Notes: generated from the sequence alone by a model not told the origin. 64,000 nucleotides of DNA from Sulfuritalea sp. (GCA_016710465.1 JADJVS010000016.1:62001-126000), one strand, 5' to 3'; positions 33,009-41,622 are shown, numbered from the stretch's first letter. Translations and numbers: made by a program.

Positions 33009-35131
33009 GCCGTTACCTCCTGTTTGTCTTTGAAGCAGGCTGCGGCGAGATCCTCGCGGCCTTTTTGCCAGATGACGAAGGAGCCCAGGGTATCCACGGC
33101 GCAGTCGTAGGCGTCGCTGACGAAGATGGCCGTGGTGACCTGTTCGATCATGGCCGGGCCGCTGATGCGGTTGCCGAAATGCATCTTGTGGCCGTCATAG
33201 ACCGGGGTGTCGCGGAAGGTCTTGGTTTCCGGGATGTACATGCTGCGCTTGCCCTTCAGCGCCCCCGATGCGTCGGCCCCGGCCCAGGCTTCCCGGCGGT
33301 AGGTCGGCTTGTCGGTGATGCCGATGGCCTGGACGCGGACATTGATGATTTCCATCGGCGTCTTTTCGGCTTCCAGCGAATAGCCGTACAAGCGGTTGTG
33401 CTCGGCGTTGAAGGCGGCGGCGATGGCGACGGTATCGCGGGCGTCAATCAGTTCGCGCGGCACCGTGAAGGACACCTCGTGGTACTGCTTGATGTAGCGG
33501 CAGTCGAACTTGACCTCGTAGCGGCGACGCTCTTCGGCGATGCGCTCCTCGACCAGTTGCCGTGTGCCATCCGCCGACATCTCGTCGATCATGCCGGTCA
33601 GCTTCGGCCAGTCGATGGCATCGAGGCGGGCGACGAAGGTGCGCACGAAGTCGTGCTTGAGTTCGCTCATCAGCATGCCGAAGGCGCACAGCACGGAGGA
33701 TTCACGCGGCACGATCTGCAGCGGGATTTCGAGTTCGCTGCAGATCAGGCAGGAATGGATCGGGCCGGCACCGCCGGCGGGAATGAAGGGGAATTCGCGC
33801 GGGTCGAAGCCGCGCTTGATGGTGACTTCGCGCACGCCCTGGGCCATGTTGTTGCAGGCGACGCGGTACATGCCGGCCGCGGCCTCCTCGACCGACAGGC
33901 CCATGGGTTTGGCGATGTGCTCCTCGATCGCCGCGCGCGCGGCGGCGGCATCGAGCTTCATACGGCCGCCGGCGAAGAATCCGGGATCGAGGTAACCCAG
34001 CACCACGTTGGCGTCGGTGGTGGCCGGCAGCCTGCCGCCCTTGCTGTAGCAGGCCGGGCCGGGATCGGCGCCGGCGCTTTGCGGGCCCATGCGCAGCATG
34101 CCGCCTTCGTCGAGCCAGCCGATCGAGCCGCCGCCGGCGCCGATGGTGTGGATGTCGAGCATGGGCAGGGCGATCTTGTGGCGGGCGATCTCGCCGTCGT
34201 TCTTGATCATCGGCGCGTCGACCGCGACCGATGCTTCGAAACTGGTGCCGCCCATGTCGGTGGTGATGCACTTGTTCTGGCCGTGCAGGCGCACGTAGAA
34301 GAGGCCGGCGCCGGGGCCGCCGGCGGGGCCGGAGAGCAGCGTCAGGGCGGCCTTTTCGCGCGCCAGTTGCGGCGAGATGACGCCGCCGTTGGACTGCATG
34401 ATCAGCAGCAGGTTCTTGAAGCCGATGCCTTTGAGCCGGCCGACGAGCTGGTCGAGGTAATGGTTCAACTTGGGGCCGACGTAGGAATTCAGCGCCGTGG
34501 TGCTGACGCGCTCGTAGAAGCGGATCGACGGCAGCAGGTCGGTGGACACCGATAGGTAGGCATCCGGCATTTCCTTGCGCACCAGTTCCGCCGCCGCCTG
34601 TTCGTGGGCCGGGTTGGCGAAGGAGTTCATGAAACAGATGGAGACTGCCTGCACGCCTTCCTGCTTGTAGAGCGCGATGGCTTCCCGGATCTGCGCCAGG
34701 TCGAGCGCGGTCGTCTCCTTGCCGTCGCGGTCGAGGCGGCCGGTGATGCCGGCGCGCAGGTAGCGCGGCACCAGCGGCTTGACGTTGGTGTAGCGGTTGT
34801 TGTACTGCTCCTCGCGAATGCCGCGGCGCATTTCCAGTGCGTCGCGCACCCCTTCGGTGGTCAGCAGGCCGCATTTGGCGCCGGTGCCGGTCAGGGTGGC
34901 ATTGGTGGTCACCGTGGTGCCATGCACGATGGTGTCGATGGTCGGCGCGAAGGCTTCCAGCGACATGGGCGGGTTCATGCTCGCCGCGATGTCGGTCAAG
35001 CCGTTGACCACCGCGATCGACGGATCGGACGGCGTCGAGAGCGTCTTGAAAATCGCCGGTTCCGCGTCGTCGCGGGTGACGACGAAGTCGGTAAATGTGC
35101 CACCGACATCGATGCCGATCTTAAGCGCCAT
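33005..35131 (-). CDS. Hydantoinase A / acetone carboxylase-like subunit
   Basis: The 708-residue ATP-binding partner shows the ASKHA-type phosphate loop GIDVGGTFTDF, HGTTVTTNATLTGTGAKCGL, LSGPAGGPGAG and DMGGTSFEASVAV. It should phosphorylate a lactam, hydantoin or enolisable carbonyl compound with ATP. Next to a CoA ligase and a thiolase it resembles the logic of acetone or acetophenone carboxylation, where a beta-keto acid is made, activated and cleaved. Only two subunits are present, whereas acetone carboxylase has three kinds and acetophenone carboxylase five. A hydantoinase role remains possible. Confidence 0.87.
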   Translation of the reverse strand: MALKIGIDVGGTFTDFVVTRDDAEPAIFKTLSTPSDPSIAVVNGLTDIAASMNPPMSLEAFAPTIDTIVHGTTVTTNATLTGTGAKCGLLTTEGVRDALEMRRGIREEQYNNRYTNVKPLVPRYLRAGITGRLDRDGKETTALDLAQIREAIALYKQEGVQAVSICFMNSFANPAHEQAAAELVRKEMPDAYLSVSTDLLPSIRFYERVSTTALNSYVGPKLNHYLDQLVGRLKGIGFKNLLLIMQSNGGVISPQLAREKAALTLLSGPAGGPGAGLFYVRLHGQNKCITTDMGGTSFEASVAVDAPMIKNDGEIARHKIALPMLDIHTIGAGGGSIGWLDEGGMLRMGPQSAGADPGPACYSKGGRLPATTDANVVLGYLDPGFFAGGRMKLDAAAARAAIEEHIAKPMGLSVEEAAAGMYRVACNNMAQGVREVTIKRGFDPREFPFIPAGGAGPIHSCLICSELEIPLQIVPRESSVLCAFGMLMSELKHDFVRTFVARLDAIDWPKLTGMIDEMSADGTRQLVEERIAEERRRYEVKFDCRYIKQYHEVSFTVPRELIDARDTVAIAAAFNAEHNRLYGYSLEAEKTPMEIINVRVQAIGITDKPTYRREAWAGADASGALKGKRSMYIPETKTFRDTPVYDGHKMHFGNRISGPAMIEQVTTAIFVSDAYDCAVDTLGSFVIWQKGREDLAAACFKDKQEVTA

Positions 35132-35160
35132 GGGTTCTGCTCCGTGTTTGCATGAGTTTT

Positions 35161-36669
35161 TCAGCGCGCGAGCATGTGCCGCACGTCTTCCTTGCGTACC
35201 TTGCCCAGCGCCGTTTTCGGCAGGGCTTTGACCAGCACGACTTCCCTGGGATGCTTGAAGCGGGCGATGCGTCCTTCCAGCATTTTCAGTACCTGTTCGC
35301 TGCTGAGTTGCCGGTTGTCCTTCGGCACCACGACGGCCACCACGATCTCGCCCCAGCGCGGATCGGGCCGCCCGATCACCGAGGCTTCGGCGATGTCCGG
35401 AGACTCGATCAGCAGGTTTTCGATCTCCGCCGGATAGATGTTCTCGCCGCCGGAGATGATCATGTCCTTGCTGCGGCCGTCGACATACAGATAGCCCTCG
35501 GCGTCGAGGTGGCCCATGTCGCCGCTACGGAACCATCCGTCATCGAGCACGGCGGCGGTTGCCTGCGGCGCCTGCCAGTAGCCGCTCATGACATTGTCGC
35601 CCTTGATCCAGATTTCGCCGGTCTCGCCGGGCTCGACGTCATTGCCCTCGCTGTCGACCAGGCGCAACTGGCAGTGCCTGGCGGCGCGGCCGGTGGAGCC
35701 AGGTTTGCGCATCGCCTCTTCCGCCCTGAGATACACGGCGATCGGGCAGGTCTCGGTGGCGCCATAGACCTGGACCAGAGGGACGCCCTTGGCGTGCACC
35801 GCCTGGATCACGTGGCGCGGCACGATGCTTGATCCGGTGGTGATCATGCGCAGGCTTGAGAAGTCGGCGCTGGTCCAACGGCGATTCGCCATCATCATGT
35901 CGAGCTGCGCCGGCACCAGCACGGTCAGCGTGATGTCGCCACGTTCCAGGCAATCAAAAGTCGCCTCGGGGTCGAATTTGGCATGCAGCACCACGGTGCA
36001 GCCGGCCTGCAAAGCCGGTGTTGTCAGGTTGTTGAGTCCGCCGACATGAAACAGTGGCAGGGTGTTGAGGATCACGTCGTCGCCGCTCAGACCGTGCATG
36101 TCCTCGCTGTTGGCGGCATTGACTTCGATCGCGCGCTGGGTCAGCAGCACGCCCTTGGGCTTGCCGGTGGAGCCCGAGGTGTAGCAGATCAGCAGCGGCG
36201 CGTCGTCACTGACGGCCGGGTCGCGCGGCAGCGGTGTCGCGCCGAGGCCGAGAAACTCGTTCCAGGGTGTCCAGCCGGATGTGGGTGATCCAAACGCCAC
36301 AAGGTGGATGCCGGCCAGCGTTTCACCGATGGAACGGGTCTGGGCTAAGAAGTCGGACTCGACAATCAGCACCTTGGGCGGGCAGTCCAGCAGCATCTGC
36401 TTGTGCTCCGGCGCGGCCAGCCGCCAGTTGAGCGGCATGAACAGCGCGCCCAGTTTCGCGCAGGCGAACAGCAGCGCCAGCATCTCCGGGCTATTGAAGC
36501 CAAGGTAGGCCGCGCAGTCGCCGCGCCTGACTCCGGATGCCGCCAGCGCCGAGGCAATGCGCTCGACCATGGCCGACAGTTCGGCATAGGAAACATCCCG
36601 CCCGGAAAAGCGGATGGCGGTCTTGGCCGGAACGCGTCCGGCGTTGTCCGAAATCCAGTCGGCCAGCAT
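35161..36669 (-). CDS. AMP-dependent acyl-CoA synthetase
   Basis: The 502-residue ligase has CYTSGSTGKPKGVLLTQRAI, VYGATETCPIAVYL, a GDMGHLDAEGYLYVDGRSKD hinge region and the C-terminal lysine segment LPKTALGKVRKED. It should make a CoA thioester of the acid produced or taken up by this pathway. It lies 10 bases after the thiolase stop and 29 bases before hydantoinase A, so it belongs to the same transcript. It is clearly distinct from the ligase at 3576-5084. Confidence 0.87.
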   Translation of the reverse strand: MLADWISDNAGRVPAKTAIRFSGRDVSYAELSAMVERIASALAASGVRRGDCAAYLGFNSPEMLALLFACAKLGALFMPLNWRLAAPEHKQMLLDCPPKVLIVESDFLAQTRSIGETLAGIHLVAFGSPTSGWTPWNEFLGLGATPLPRDPAVSDDAPLLICYTSGSTGKPKGVLLTQRAIEVNAANSEDMHGLSGDDVILNTLPLFHVGGLNNLTTPALQAGCTVVLHAKFDPEATFDCLERGDITLTVLVPAQLDMMMANRRWTSADFSSLRMITTGSSIVPRHVIQAVHAKGVPLVQVYGATETCPIAVYLRAEEAMRKPGSTGRAARHCQLRLVDSEGNDVEPGETGEIWIKGDNVMSGYWQAPQATAAVLDDGWFRSGDMGHLDAEGYLYVDGRSKDMIISGGENIYPAEIENLLIESPDIAEASVIGRPDPRWGEIVVAVVVPKDNRQLSSEQVLKMLEGRIARFKHPREVVLVKALPKTALGKVRKEDVRHMLAR

Positions 36670-36679
36670 GCTTGCCTGC

Positions 36680-37888
36680 TTACCTGGCGTCGCCGACTTC
36701 CAGCACCACCGACATCGCCGTGTCGCCCGCCGCGCAGCCCGTGAACAGGCCGAAGCCGCCGCCCTTCATGGCCAGTTCCTCGATCAACTCGATGATCGCG
36801 CGGGTGCCCATCGGCGCCTGCGGATGGCCCCAGACCAGCGAACAGCCATGGTTGTTCATGTTCTTCAGGTCGCAACCCATCTGCTTTGCGAAGTAAAGGT
36901 CGTTCACCGCGAAGGGGTTGTGGGTCTTGATCGCCTTCATCCCGGCAATCGTCTTTCCGGCCTGATCCAGCGCGCGCTGCGCCGCCGGCACCGTGGCCTC
37001 GGGCATGAAGGCCACCGGCACACGGGCGAGGCCAAAGCCGTGCAGGCGCACGGCGATCTTCTTGTCGGTGGACAGTTCGCGCGCCTTCTCGCGGCTGGTG
37101 ATGACGAGTGCCGCATTGCCGTCCGCCGGGTGGGTCTGTCCGCCGAAAGTGACACAGCCGCCGGGCATCACGGGCTTGAGCTTGGCGAGGCCTTCGGCCG
37201 TGGAATGCGAAATGCCTTCGTCGCCGGCCATGCTGCCCGCCGACTTCTTGAAGTTGGGGGTCGGGACGTCGAAGGGCAGGGTCATGAAGCGCTTGAGGAA
37301 GGCCGAGTCGTTCTCCTGCGACATGCGGTACTGCTCTTCGCGGCGCAGCACCAGTTCATGCTGTTCGACGGTGCCGATACCGTGCTTGGCGGCGACGTTT
37401 TCCGCCGTCTGCAGCATGGCGTGGGGGCCGAGCGGGTCACAGTTGAAACTGTCCATCACCCAGTTTTCGGAGTCCCCGGTGCCGCCCGGGCCCTTGGGGT
37501 TGGGGTAGAACATGTGCGGGCCGTTCGAGGTGCGGTCGCAATTGATGGCCAGCGCAACCGAGGCCATGCCGACTTCGATTTCCTGTGCGGCGGCGAGCAG
37601 GGTGCGCACGCCGGTGGCGCAGGCCTGCATCAGGGTCGGGCCGCCGGCCTGGCCGGCGCCGATCAGGCCGGTGAGCCAGGGCAGGCCGTAGAAGGAATGC
37701 TTTTGCGGCACCGAAAAGCCCAGGGCGCCGTAGTCGAACATTTTAGGGTCGATCTTGCGCTTGGCCAGTTCTGCTTTGGCCACATGGGCGGCGAACTCGA
37801 CGCTGTGCAGGTTGGCAAAGCTGCCCTGCCAGCGGGCGAAGGGGGTGCTCCAGTAGGCGCCGTAGGGTATTTCTGCTTTGTAGTCCAT
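36680..37888 (-). CDS. Thiolase family protein (acetyl-CoA acetyltransferase-like)
   Basis: The 402-residue protein has the nucleophile segment LMQACATGVRTLLAAAQEI, the His-containing NNHGCSLVWGHPQAPMGTR and the C-terminal TGCAAGDTAMSVV. All three thiolase elements are therefore present, although the usual GGGIA around the second site is replaced by NHGCS. It would cleave a 3-oxoacyl-CoA with CoA. It is the first enzyme gene after the GntR regulator. Confidence 0.87.
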   Translation of the reverse strand: MDYKAEIPYGAYWSTPFARWQGSFANLHSVEFAAHVAKAELAKRKIDPKMFDYGALGFSVPQKHSFYGLPWLTGLIGAGQAGGPTLMQACATGVRTLLAAAQEIEVGMASVALAINCDRTSNGPHMFYPNPKGPGGTGDSENWVMDSFNCDPLGPHAMLQTAENVAAKHGIGTVEQHELVLRREEQYRMSQENDSAFLKRFMTLPFDVPTPNFKKSAGSMAGDEGISHSTAEGLAKLKPVMPGGCVTFGGQTHPADGNAALVITSREKARELSTDKKIAVRLHGFGLARVPVAFMPEATVPAAQRALDQAGKTIAGMKAIKTHNPFAVNDLYFAKQMGCDLKNMNNHGCSLVWGHPQAPMGTRAIIELIEELAMKGGGFGLFTGCAAGDTAMSVVLEVGDAR

Positions 37889-37945
37889 GTCGGTAGGTAG
37901 GCTTCAGTGAGAAATCGTGATCCGCGGCGCCGGCTGGCGGGGCGG

Positions 37946-38692
37946 CTAGCTGCGTGCGCCGCGCCGTCCGCCCGTGTCGGCTTCGGCGGCCGGTGACGGG
38001 TTGGCTTCCGCCGCCTTTTCCTTTTCAATCTGCTCGATGGCGAGCACCAGGTAGTGTTTGGCGGTTTCGAGATGCTTGTGCATGGCGGTGGCAGCGGCTT
38101 CGGCGTCGCGCTTGCGGAAGGCCGCGTGGATGGCTTTCATGCCGGCCAGCGCGGCCTTGCGTGCCCCCGGGTCGCCAAGGGTCAGCACGCGCAAAAAGCG
38201 CACGTGGCCGACATACTGGTCCAGCAGCTTGGACATGCGGCGGTTGGGTACCAGTGCGCGCCAGGCATTGTGGAAACGGCTGTTGGCTTCGAGGAAGGCG
38301 CGGAAGTCACCATTCTTTTCGGCGGCCACGGAATCATCGACGGCCGAGGACATGCTGGCCAGATCCGTCGGGCTGCTAACCTCGGCCACGGCGATGCGGG
38401 CGGCGGCCGGCTCCAGCAGAAAGCGTAACTGGTAGATCTCTTCGATGTCGGCGTCGGTGAGTTCGGGGACAACAAAGCCGCGCCCCTCGACCACGATCAT
38501 GCCTTCGCTTTCCAGACGGGCCAGGGCTTCGCGCACGGGAGTGCGGGAGACGCCAAGCTGGGCGGCAAGGCTGACTTCCTGCAGGCGCTCGCCGGGGCGG
38601 ATCTGGTGGCTGCCGATGTTGTCGCGCAGTTCGTAATAGACCCGGTCGGCGAGGCCTGCAGGTCGTTCAAGGGGCTTGATTGACGTGTTCAT
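37946..38692 (-). CDS. GntR family regulator, FadR/FCD subfamily
   Basis: The 248-residue protein has an N-terminal winged helix (PGERLQEVSLAAQLGVSRTP, VREALARLESEGMI) and an all-helical FCD ligand domain with metal-binding residues in RFHNAW and the H of KAIHAAFRK. It heads the long leftward catabolic block and very likely represses it, releasing DNA when a pathway intermediate binds. A perfect short palindrome overlaps its own promoter. Confidence 0.9.
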   Translation of the reverse strand: MNTSIKPLERPAGLADRVYYELRDNIGSHQIRPGERLQEVSLAAQLGVSRTPVREALARLESEGMIVVEGRGFVVPELTDADIEEIYQLRFLLEPAAARIAVAEVSSPTDLASMSSAVDDSVAAEKNGDFRAFLEANSRFHNAWRALVPNRRMSKLLDQYVGHVRFLRVLTLGDPGARKAALAGMKAIHAAFRKRDAEAAATAMHKHLETAKHYLVLAIEQIEKEKAAEANPSPAAEADTGGRRGARS

Positions 38693-38737
38693 GGCAGAAT
38701 CGATCGCGCGCTTGCGCTCGCCTCATGGAATACTGGA

Positions 38738-38768
38738 TACTGTATACGCAGTACATTGCGAGTGTCAA
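38738..38768 (-). promoter_or_regulatory. Promoter and GntR-type operator of the 21-kb catabolic block
   Basis: On the minus strand TTGACA (38768-38763, perfect -35) and TATACA (38746-38741) are 16 bases apart. The palindrome TACTGTATACGCAGTA at 38738-38753 (5-bp arms, 6-bp spacer) covers the -10 box. A FadR-type repressor bound there would exclude polymerase. The same site could also control the divergent meaB gene. Confidence 0.65.
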
Positions 38769-38796
38769 TAGACAAAAGCGGGAACGAGCGCGGACC

Positions 38797-39831
38797 ATGG
38801 GAATGTCACTGGAAGATCTGGCGCAAGGCGTCGTCGCCGGCGAAAGGCCGGCGCTGGCGCGCGCTCTGTCGCTGGCCGAACGTGACGCATCGGCGGCTGC
38901 CGCACTCATGGCGAAGCTTGCGGGGGAACGCGGCCACGCCCACATCATCGGCATCACCGGCCCGCCGGGCGCTGGCAAATCCACCCTGGTCGGTGCCCTG
39001 GCGCGCAGGCTGCTGGAGCAGGGGCGCAGCGTCGCTGTGCTGGCGGTCGACCCGTCCAGCCCGGTCAGCGGCGGCGCGCTGCTGGGCGACCGCTTCCGCA
39101 TCGGTGAAGCCGCCGAGGGGCGCTGCTTCACCCGCTCCACCGCCACCCGTGGCAGCCTCGGCGGCCTGACCAGCGCGGCGCAGCAGATGGTGCGCCTGAT
39201 GGACCTCGCTGGTTTCGACCTGGTGATGGTCGAAACCGTCGGCACCGGCCAGTCCGAAATCGACGTCGCGCGCCTGGCCGATACTTTGTGCGTGGTCTTC
39301 CCGCCGGCCCTGGGCGACGAACTGCAGGCGATCAAGGCCGGCATCCTGGAACTGGCCGACCTGCTGGTGGTGACCAAGGCCGACACGCCGCCAGCCGGCC
39401 CCGCCGTGCAATCTCTGCGAAGCGTGGCGCCGCTGTGGCGCACCGCGCCGCCCATCCACCCGGTCAGCGCCGTCAGCGGAGAGGGCATAGGTGAACTGGT
39501 CGCCGCGATGCTGCAGCGCGCCGACAGTGGGCTTTCGTCGCGGCAAAGTGCGGGGCATCAGCCGGGAATCGCGGGCGATGGGCTCGAAGCCGCATTCGAG
39601 CGATTGTGGGCAGATCTGTTGCGCCGGTTTCCGGCAAGCGCCAGCCTGACCCGGGAAGTTCAGCCATCGCCGGCCGGCAGTTTCACGCTGCGGCTGGTGT
39701 CGATCGAAGGCGCGTTCCAGCTCGGCGTGGCGGCTGGTGCATTGGCCCTCATGGCCGGGTCGGCGGGCTTGGCCTGCCGGATCGAAGATCAAACCGACGA
39801 CCGATTGACGCTGATTTTTACCGCCGCCTGA
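38797..39831 (+). CDS. meaB: MeaB/ArgK-type G-protein chaperone of the B12 mutase
   Basis: The 344-residue SIMIBI GTPase loads and protects methylmalonyl-CoA mutase. It shows the P-loop GITGPPGAGKST, the DPSSPVSGGALLGD switch region, VETVGTGQSEIDVA and VVTKAD for guanine recognition. The ATG at 38797 fits the family N-terminus; two codons later another ATG is possible. It is divergent from the GntR gene and is the matching accessory for the mutase subunits encoded at 27.9-29.9 kb. Confidence 0.9.
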   Translation: MGMSLEDLAQGVVAGERPALARALSLAERDASAAAALMAKLAGERGHAHIIGITGPPGAGKSTLVGALARRLLEQGRSVAVLAVDPSSPVSGGALLGDRFRIGEAAEGRCFTRSTATRGSLGGLTSAAQQMVRLMDLAGFDLVMVETVGTGQSEIDVARLADTLCVVFPPALGDELQAIKAGILELADLLVVTKADTPPAGPAVQSLRSVAPLWRTAPPIHPVSAVSGEGIGELVAAMLQRADSGLSSRQSAGHQPGIAGDGLEAAFERLWADLLRRFPASASLTREVQPSPAGSFTLRLVSIEGAFQLGVAAGALALMAGSAGLACRIEDQTDDRLTLIFTAA

Positions 39832-39855
39832 AGGCGGCGGCTGCCGCTAACTGGC

Positions 39856-40083
39856 TCAGTCACTGTCCTTGAAGGACATCGACACACGGGCACGGAAGGC
39901 TACCACCTTGCCATCCTCGATCTTCATGTCGAGCTTGGTGACCTCCGCAATGCGCAGATCGCGCATGGTCTGCGCCGCCGTCTCAACCGCCGCCCGCGCC
40001 GCATCTTCCCATGAAGTCGGGCTGGTACCGACCAGTTCGACGATCTTGTGCACGGGCTTGGCTTCGGGAGTCTTGACGGACAT
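39856..40083 (-). CDS. Dodecin family flavin-storage protein
   Basis: The 75-residue protein shows HKIVELVGTSPTSWEDAARA, including the flavin-stacking Trp, followed by the single helix and the DMKIEDGKVVAFRARVSMSF strands. Dodecins form 12-mers that bind riboflavin, FMN or CoA/FMN. The gene converges with meaB. Confidence 0.9.
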   Translation of the reverse strand: MSVKTPEAKPVHKIVELVGTSPTSWEDAARAAVETAAQTMRDLRIAEVTKLDMKIEDGKVVAFRARVSMSFKDSD

Positions 40084-40306
40084 GGCAGCGAGCAGGGAGT
40101 GGGGCGCGGCAGGCCTGAATCATAGCCGATGCAGGAGGCGTATGCCAGGGGTATTGATCCGGGCGGTGCTTGCAGGCAGGATGCGGGGACGAACAGGACG
40201 GTAACCGCGTCGGCCGCGCCAGTCTTGTCTGCAGGTGCGGCTTGCCGGGGGATGGCGCGGGCTTGGATTGAGGGGAGGGCGGCAATGGTGCGAATTGGAA
40301 AGACAA

Positions 40307-40319
40307 ATGACTCTGACCC
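40307..40319 (+). repeat. Left arm of a 13-bp inverted repeat
   Basis: ATGACTCTGACCC, exactly complementary to 40884-40896. The pair brackets one small gene. The motif is the kind found as dispersed REP-like ends in many proteobacteria. The gap 40084-40418 otherwise contains only a CCCGC/GCGGG hairpin around 40385-40400 and no gene. Confidence 0.7.
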
Positions 40320-40418
40320 CTGTGGCTACCATTTTCCGCAAATCCAGAAGGGCAAATTGATCATTGTCGAATCATCGCATTGACGCCCGCGAGCGCGGGT
40401 TCATCAGGGAGAAAAGTA

Positions 40419-40856
40419 ATGGCATTTGTGAATGAAACGCTCACTGAGCAAGACAAAGAGTGGTTCGTAGGTTTCCGCCTTGAATCGGAATTTCGAAAGG
40501 GTGCGCTAGTTCCATCGCCGACTAAATGGACAATCGACAAGGAGCGATTCGCCGTGCTTGTTGCGTTGGAGGGCCAAGGTGCCGATGGCTACGATGTTCC
40601 GCCTCTGTTTCTTGCCTTGTTCTGGCAGGGAAAGGTAATACGGATCGAGGCGTATACGAGGGGCAAGGGAAGCTACCAGACGGGAACAGAAAAATGGTGG
40701 CGCGTAACAAATATCCTCATTCCAAAGGAGTTACAAGACCAAGGTGACGGGGTGCTGCAGTTGATTCGCGAGGCATTGGATGCGCAGGGAACAGGCTATC
40801 GGCGAGATGTTGTGGAGGCTGTTCAAATCGAGCTTCCCAATCCTCGCTTCATCTGA
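40419..40856 (+). CDS. Hypothetical protein within an inverted-repeat pair
   Basis: The 145-residue protein begins AFVNETLTEQDKEWFVGFRL and contains a tryptophan-rich core (TEKWWRVTNILIPKELQDQG). GGGA lies about 10 bases before the ATG. Base composition is less GC-rich than the neighbours, and the gene is bracketed by perfect 13-bp inverted repeats at 40307 and 40884, pointing to acquisition as a small unit. The family is not recognised. Confidence 0.6.
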   Translation: MAFVNETLTEQDKEWFVGFRLESEFRKGALVPSPTKWTIDKERFAVLVALEGQGADGYDVPPLFLALFWQGKVIRIEAYTRGKGSYQTGTEKWWRVTNILIPKELQDQGDGVLQLIREALDAQGTGYRRDVVEAVQIELPNPRFI

Positions 40857-40883
40857 ATCGGAGTACCAAACCAACAACAAAAC

Positions 40884-40896
40884 GGGTCAGAGTCAT
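40884..40896 (-). repeat. Right arm of the 13-bp inverted repeat
   Basis: GGGTCAGAGTCAT, the exact reverse complement of 40307-40319. The two arms are 564 bases apart and enclose the hypothetical gene. Confidence 0.7.
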
Positions 40897-40950
40897 GTGA
40901 CTTTCTGGAATATCCAGCGCACCGACTATAGCGCCGGCTTGGCAAGCTTC

Positions 40951-40979
40951 TTGAAGGCGTATGTATACGATAGTAGTAT
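40951..40979 (+). promoter_or_regulatory. Promoter/operator of brnTA
   Basis: TTGAAG at 40951-40956 and TAGTAT at 40974-40979 are separated by 17 bases. Two GTATAC palindromes, at 40963-40968 and 40976-40981, overlap the spacer and -10 box and are probable BrnA/BrnT operator half-sites. The ATG at 40986 lies only 7 bases after the -10 box and has no ribosome-binding site. Confidence 0.55.
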
Positions 40980-40985
40980 ACGCAG

Positions 40986-41282
40986 ATGTTTGAACTGCCG
41001 TCCATCCTGGGGTTTGAGTGGGACAAGGGCAATGCCCGCAAGAACGACAAGCATGGCGTATCGATGGCGGAGGCAGAACAGGTGTTTTTCAAGGTGCCCC
41101 TGCTGCCGTTGGAAGATGCTGGACACAGCCAGCAGGAGCCGAGATTTCATGCTTTGGGGCATACAGATCAGAGGCGTTTGCTGCACATCAGTTTTACGCT
41201 GCGAGCAGGCGGCACCTTGATTCGCGTGATTTCCGCGCGCGACATGCACAGGAAGGAGAAGGTGATTTATGCGCAAGCCTGA
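40986..41282 (+). CDS. brnT: BrnT family toxin
   Basis: The 98-residue protein shows the DUF497/BrnT pattern: GFEWDKGNARKNDKHGVSMA, a central GHTDQRRLLHISFTLRAGG and the C-terminal IRVISARDMHRKEKVIYAQA. BrnT is a RelE-fold ribonuclease that arrests translation. Its end overlaps the antitoxin start by 14 bases. Confidence 0.9.
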   Translation: MFELPSILGFEWDKGNARKNDKHGVSMAEAEQVFFKVPLLPLEDAGHSQQEPRFHALGHTDQRRLLHISFTLRAGGTLIRVISARDMHRKEKVIYAQA

Positions 41283-41532
41283 GAAGTCCATCCCCAAGTT
41301 CCGCAGCGAAGCCGAGGAGCGAGCCTTTTGGGAAAAGCACGACTCGGCCGACTACCTCGATTGGTCGGCGGCGCGCGCCGTTGTATTGCCGAATCTGAAA
41401 CCGACGACCAAGACGATTTCCCTACGCCTGCCCCATCACATGCTGGATTCAATCAAGGCGGCTGCCAATGCGAGAGACGTGCCCTACCAGTCGCTGATCA
41501 AGGTCTGGCTGAACGAAAAACTGCAGGGATAA
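41269..41532 (+). CDS. brnA: BrnA family antitoxin
   Basis: The 87-residue protein begins RKPEKSIPKFRSEAEERAFW, the toxin-neutralising part. It ends with a ribbon-helix-helix DNA-binding domain (TISLRLPHHMLDSIKAAANA). It should bind BrnT and repress the operon together with it. Confidence 0.9.
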   Translation: MRKPEKSIPKFRSEAEERAFWEKHDSADYLDWSAARAVVLPNLKPTTKTISLRLPHHMLDSIKAAANARDVPYQSLIKVWLNEKLQG

Positions 41533-41622
41533 TCCGGGTCTCTGGAGGGAGCGATCCAGGGCGCCAGGCTGTGGCCCCGTGCCCCAACCAAAGGCGCAGA
41601 TCACATCAGGCCGGCAGGTTCG

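Noticed and set aside
2466..40981. A single regulon defined by GTATAC-containing palindromes at 2466, 38738 and 40963
   Set aside because: The three sites share only the GTATAC or near-GTATAC centre; arm sequence and spacing differ, and each is explained by a different local regulator.
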